Source: Clostridium sp. K13 (GTDB lineage: Bacteria > Bacillota > Clostridia > Clostridiales > Clostridiaceae). From it: a stretch of 64,000 bases of DNA. A program made the translations under genes and the position numbers. This document shows positions 63,080 through 64,000 of the stretch, piece after piece. The notes under the pieces are model-generated. The model ran no database searches, was not told the DNA's origin, and worked only from the letters and a program-made list of their open reading frames with translations. The stretch's first letter is position 1; every line of letters begins with the position of its first letter. The DNA is taken from NCBI RefSeq assembly GCF_019734195.1, contig NZ_JAASHM010000015.1:1-64000 (forward strand). Reading direction: 5' to 3'.

Positions 63080-63874
63080 TTAAAAGCTTCCGCCTCCACC
63101 ACCATGTGTATTTCCACTACTTGATGTATGGGTTGAGCTTCCGCCTCCACCACGATTATTATTCTTTTCAATTTTAGTTTTAGTAGTAAATGTACTAACA
63201 AAAACATCTCTTCTTTTAGTAAATACTATAGAATTATTATCAACATAATTTGTACTAGAGACTGACTTTGAGTTTTTATAAGAATTTACTACAAAAATAC
63301 ATGTAACTCCTGCTACTATAGCTGCTGATACTAAAGCAATCAACACTATTTTAACTGTATTATCTTCTTCACTATAAGTATACTGACCTTCTGGTATTCC
63401 ATCATTAATGTAATGTTTTATATCTGTTAAGAATATATTACATGCATCAAAATACTCTCCATTACTTAAATATTTGCTTATATCAGCAATAATAGATTCT
63501 ATTCTATCATCAGTAAAATATTCAATTGCATCTCCACTAGTTGAAATCCATATATTTCTATCATCCATATCTATTAATAATAGTAATCCACTTTTATTAT
63601 CACCTAATCCATATCCATTATAATCATAGTAATCATCAGCATAATCCCTAGGCTTTTTTCCTTCTAAATCATTTGATGTAACTATTACTAAATCCATATT
63701 ATATTCTTTTCTAAACACTTCAATTGATTCCATCAATTGATTTCTTTCATCTTGTGATAAAAGCTTAGCCTCATCTACAACTGGATTTACATTAGCCATA
63801 ACTAAAAAGCTAGAGGATAAAATTAAAATTAGTATACTAATAAAAGGTATTAGCTTTTTTCTTACATTTTTCAT
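63080..63874 (-). CDS. TPM-domain extracytoplasmic membrane protein
   Basis: A 264-aa protein. A signal peptide (~1-28) is followed by a TPM domain (~29-155: VVDEAKLLSQDERNQL, DLVIVTSNDLEGKKPRDYAD, GDNKSGLLLLIDMDDRNIWI), a TM helix (~178-198) and a cytoplasmic Gly/Ser tail ending in THGGGGGSF. This is the YgcG/Psb32-type layout. Members are linked to membrane-protein quality control, and acid phosphatase activity is known only for a few. The ATG overlaps the preceding stop (ATGA), so it is translated with the upstream gene. Confidence 0.88.
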   Translation of the reverse strand: MKNVRKKLIPFISILILILSSSFLVMANVNPVVDEAKLLSQDERNQLMESIEVFRKEYNMDLVIVTSNDLEGKKPRDYADDYYDYNGYGLGDNKSGLLLLIDMDDRNIWISTSGDAIEYFTDDRIESIIADISKYLSNGEYFDACNIFLTDIKHYINDGIPEGQYTYSEEDNTVKIVLIALVSAAIVAGVTCIFVVNSYKNSKSVSSTNYVDNNSIVFTKRRDVFVSTFTTKTKIEKNNNRGGGGSSTHTSSSGNTHGGGGGSF

Positions 63875-64000
63875 ATAATACTACCTCCTATAAATACTAA
63901 TAAAAATACAATTATAAAAATTACTAAAAATAGTATAAACATTTTTCCTTTAGATACAGGTAAAGCACCAAATACTTTTCCTGTCTGACCATTCATAGCA
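63871..64000 (-). CDS. C-terminal part of a membrane-anchored protein (partial)
   Basis: The minus frame enters from the right edge and ends TGA at 63871-63873, overlapping the TPM gene start by 4 bases. It reads MNGQTGKVFGALPVSKGKMF followed by a ~20-residue TM helix (ILFLVIFIIVFLLVFIGG). An ATG at 63994-63996 could even be its start (41 aa), but no SD is visible in the few bases left. It may be the end of a longer partner of the TPM protein. Confidence 0.5.
   Translation of the reverse strand, partial: AMNGQTGKVFGALPVSKGKMFILFLVIFIIVFLLVFIGGSII

Overview
The window is AT-rich, low-GC Firmicute DNA. It most resembles a spore-forming Clostridium of the perfringens/baratii/tertium type. The support is AT-rich codon use, strong Shine-Dalgarno (SD) sites, a cotJABC spore-coat operon, a BclA-like collagen protein, a CotJC manganese catalase, a clostridial long-form glutamine synthetase and a Firmicute nan operon. 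The species is inferred from gene content and cannot be proved from the sequence alone. Most genes lie on the minus strand.

Layout. 1-75 is the right end of an IS3-family element. 142-5205 holds a GH36 alpha-galactosidase under a cre-like site, a DedA protein, a nitroreductase, and an aminoglycoside-type kinase paired with a Dabb protein. 5478-8570 is ferrous iron uptake (feoAB) divergent from a DtxR/MntR regulator. 8627-14322 has an orphan larE, a 57-aa membrane protein, a CitAB/DcuSR-type two-component system, a D-2-hydroxyacid (probably D-lactate) dehydrogenase and an AEC carrier. 14581-15711 has two small proteins. 15811-24229 is a three-gene extracellular starch operon: two multidomain GH13 amylases flanking a secreted non-catalytic binding protein. 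It is followed by a SipW-type signal peptidase homologue that lacks the catalytic serine.

25444-25602 carries tRNA-Val and tRNA-Glu. 25760-29442 has an MBL hydrolase, a candidate plus-strand small RNA, a FUSC protein and an unknown protein. 29700-32181 is pdxST followed by cotJABC. 32303-36466 has an HI0933-type flavoprotein, a DUF2089/SHOCT-like operon and a secreted DUF1002 protein. 36722-41300 is the sialic acid operon (nanE-nanA-symporter-yhcH-nanK). 41622-44189 is the collagen-like protein. 44374-50855 holds a NUDIX hydrolase, an MBOAT/DHHW acyl-transfer pair and nadABC. 50964-57758 has a glycosyltransferase, a truncated GH3 gene, a cell-wall amidase, membrane proteins and an AI-2E exporter. 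57942-64000 has a zinc-ribbon peptide, glutamine synthetase, an ECF-S-like protein, a DnaJ protein, a DUF5685 protein and a TPM protein.

How it works together. The region is mainly host-glycan and polysaccharide use (alpha-galactosides, starch, sialic acid), with cofactor synthesis (PLP, NAD), iron uptake and spore-surface genes. I found no clear phage, CRISPR or toxin system. The least explained parts are non-coding. A family of hairpin-rich elements occurs three times (36476-36692, 44937-45036, 61022-61320). A 100-nt transcription unit antisense to the FUSC 3' end looks like a small RNA. A hairpin separates the SD from the start codon of the glutamine synthetase. Operator-like inverted repeats lie around the amylase operon. 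Several start codons were moved from the longest frame to the position that fits the SD.
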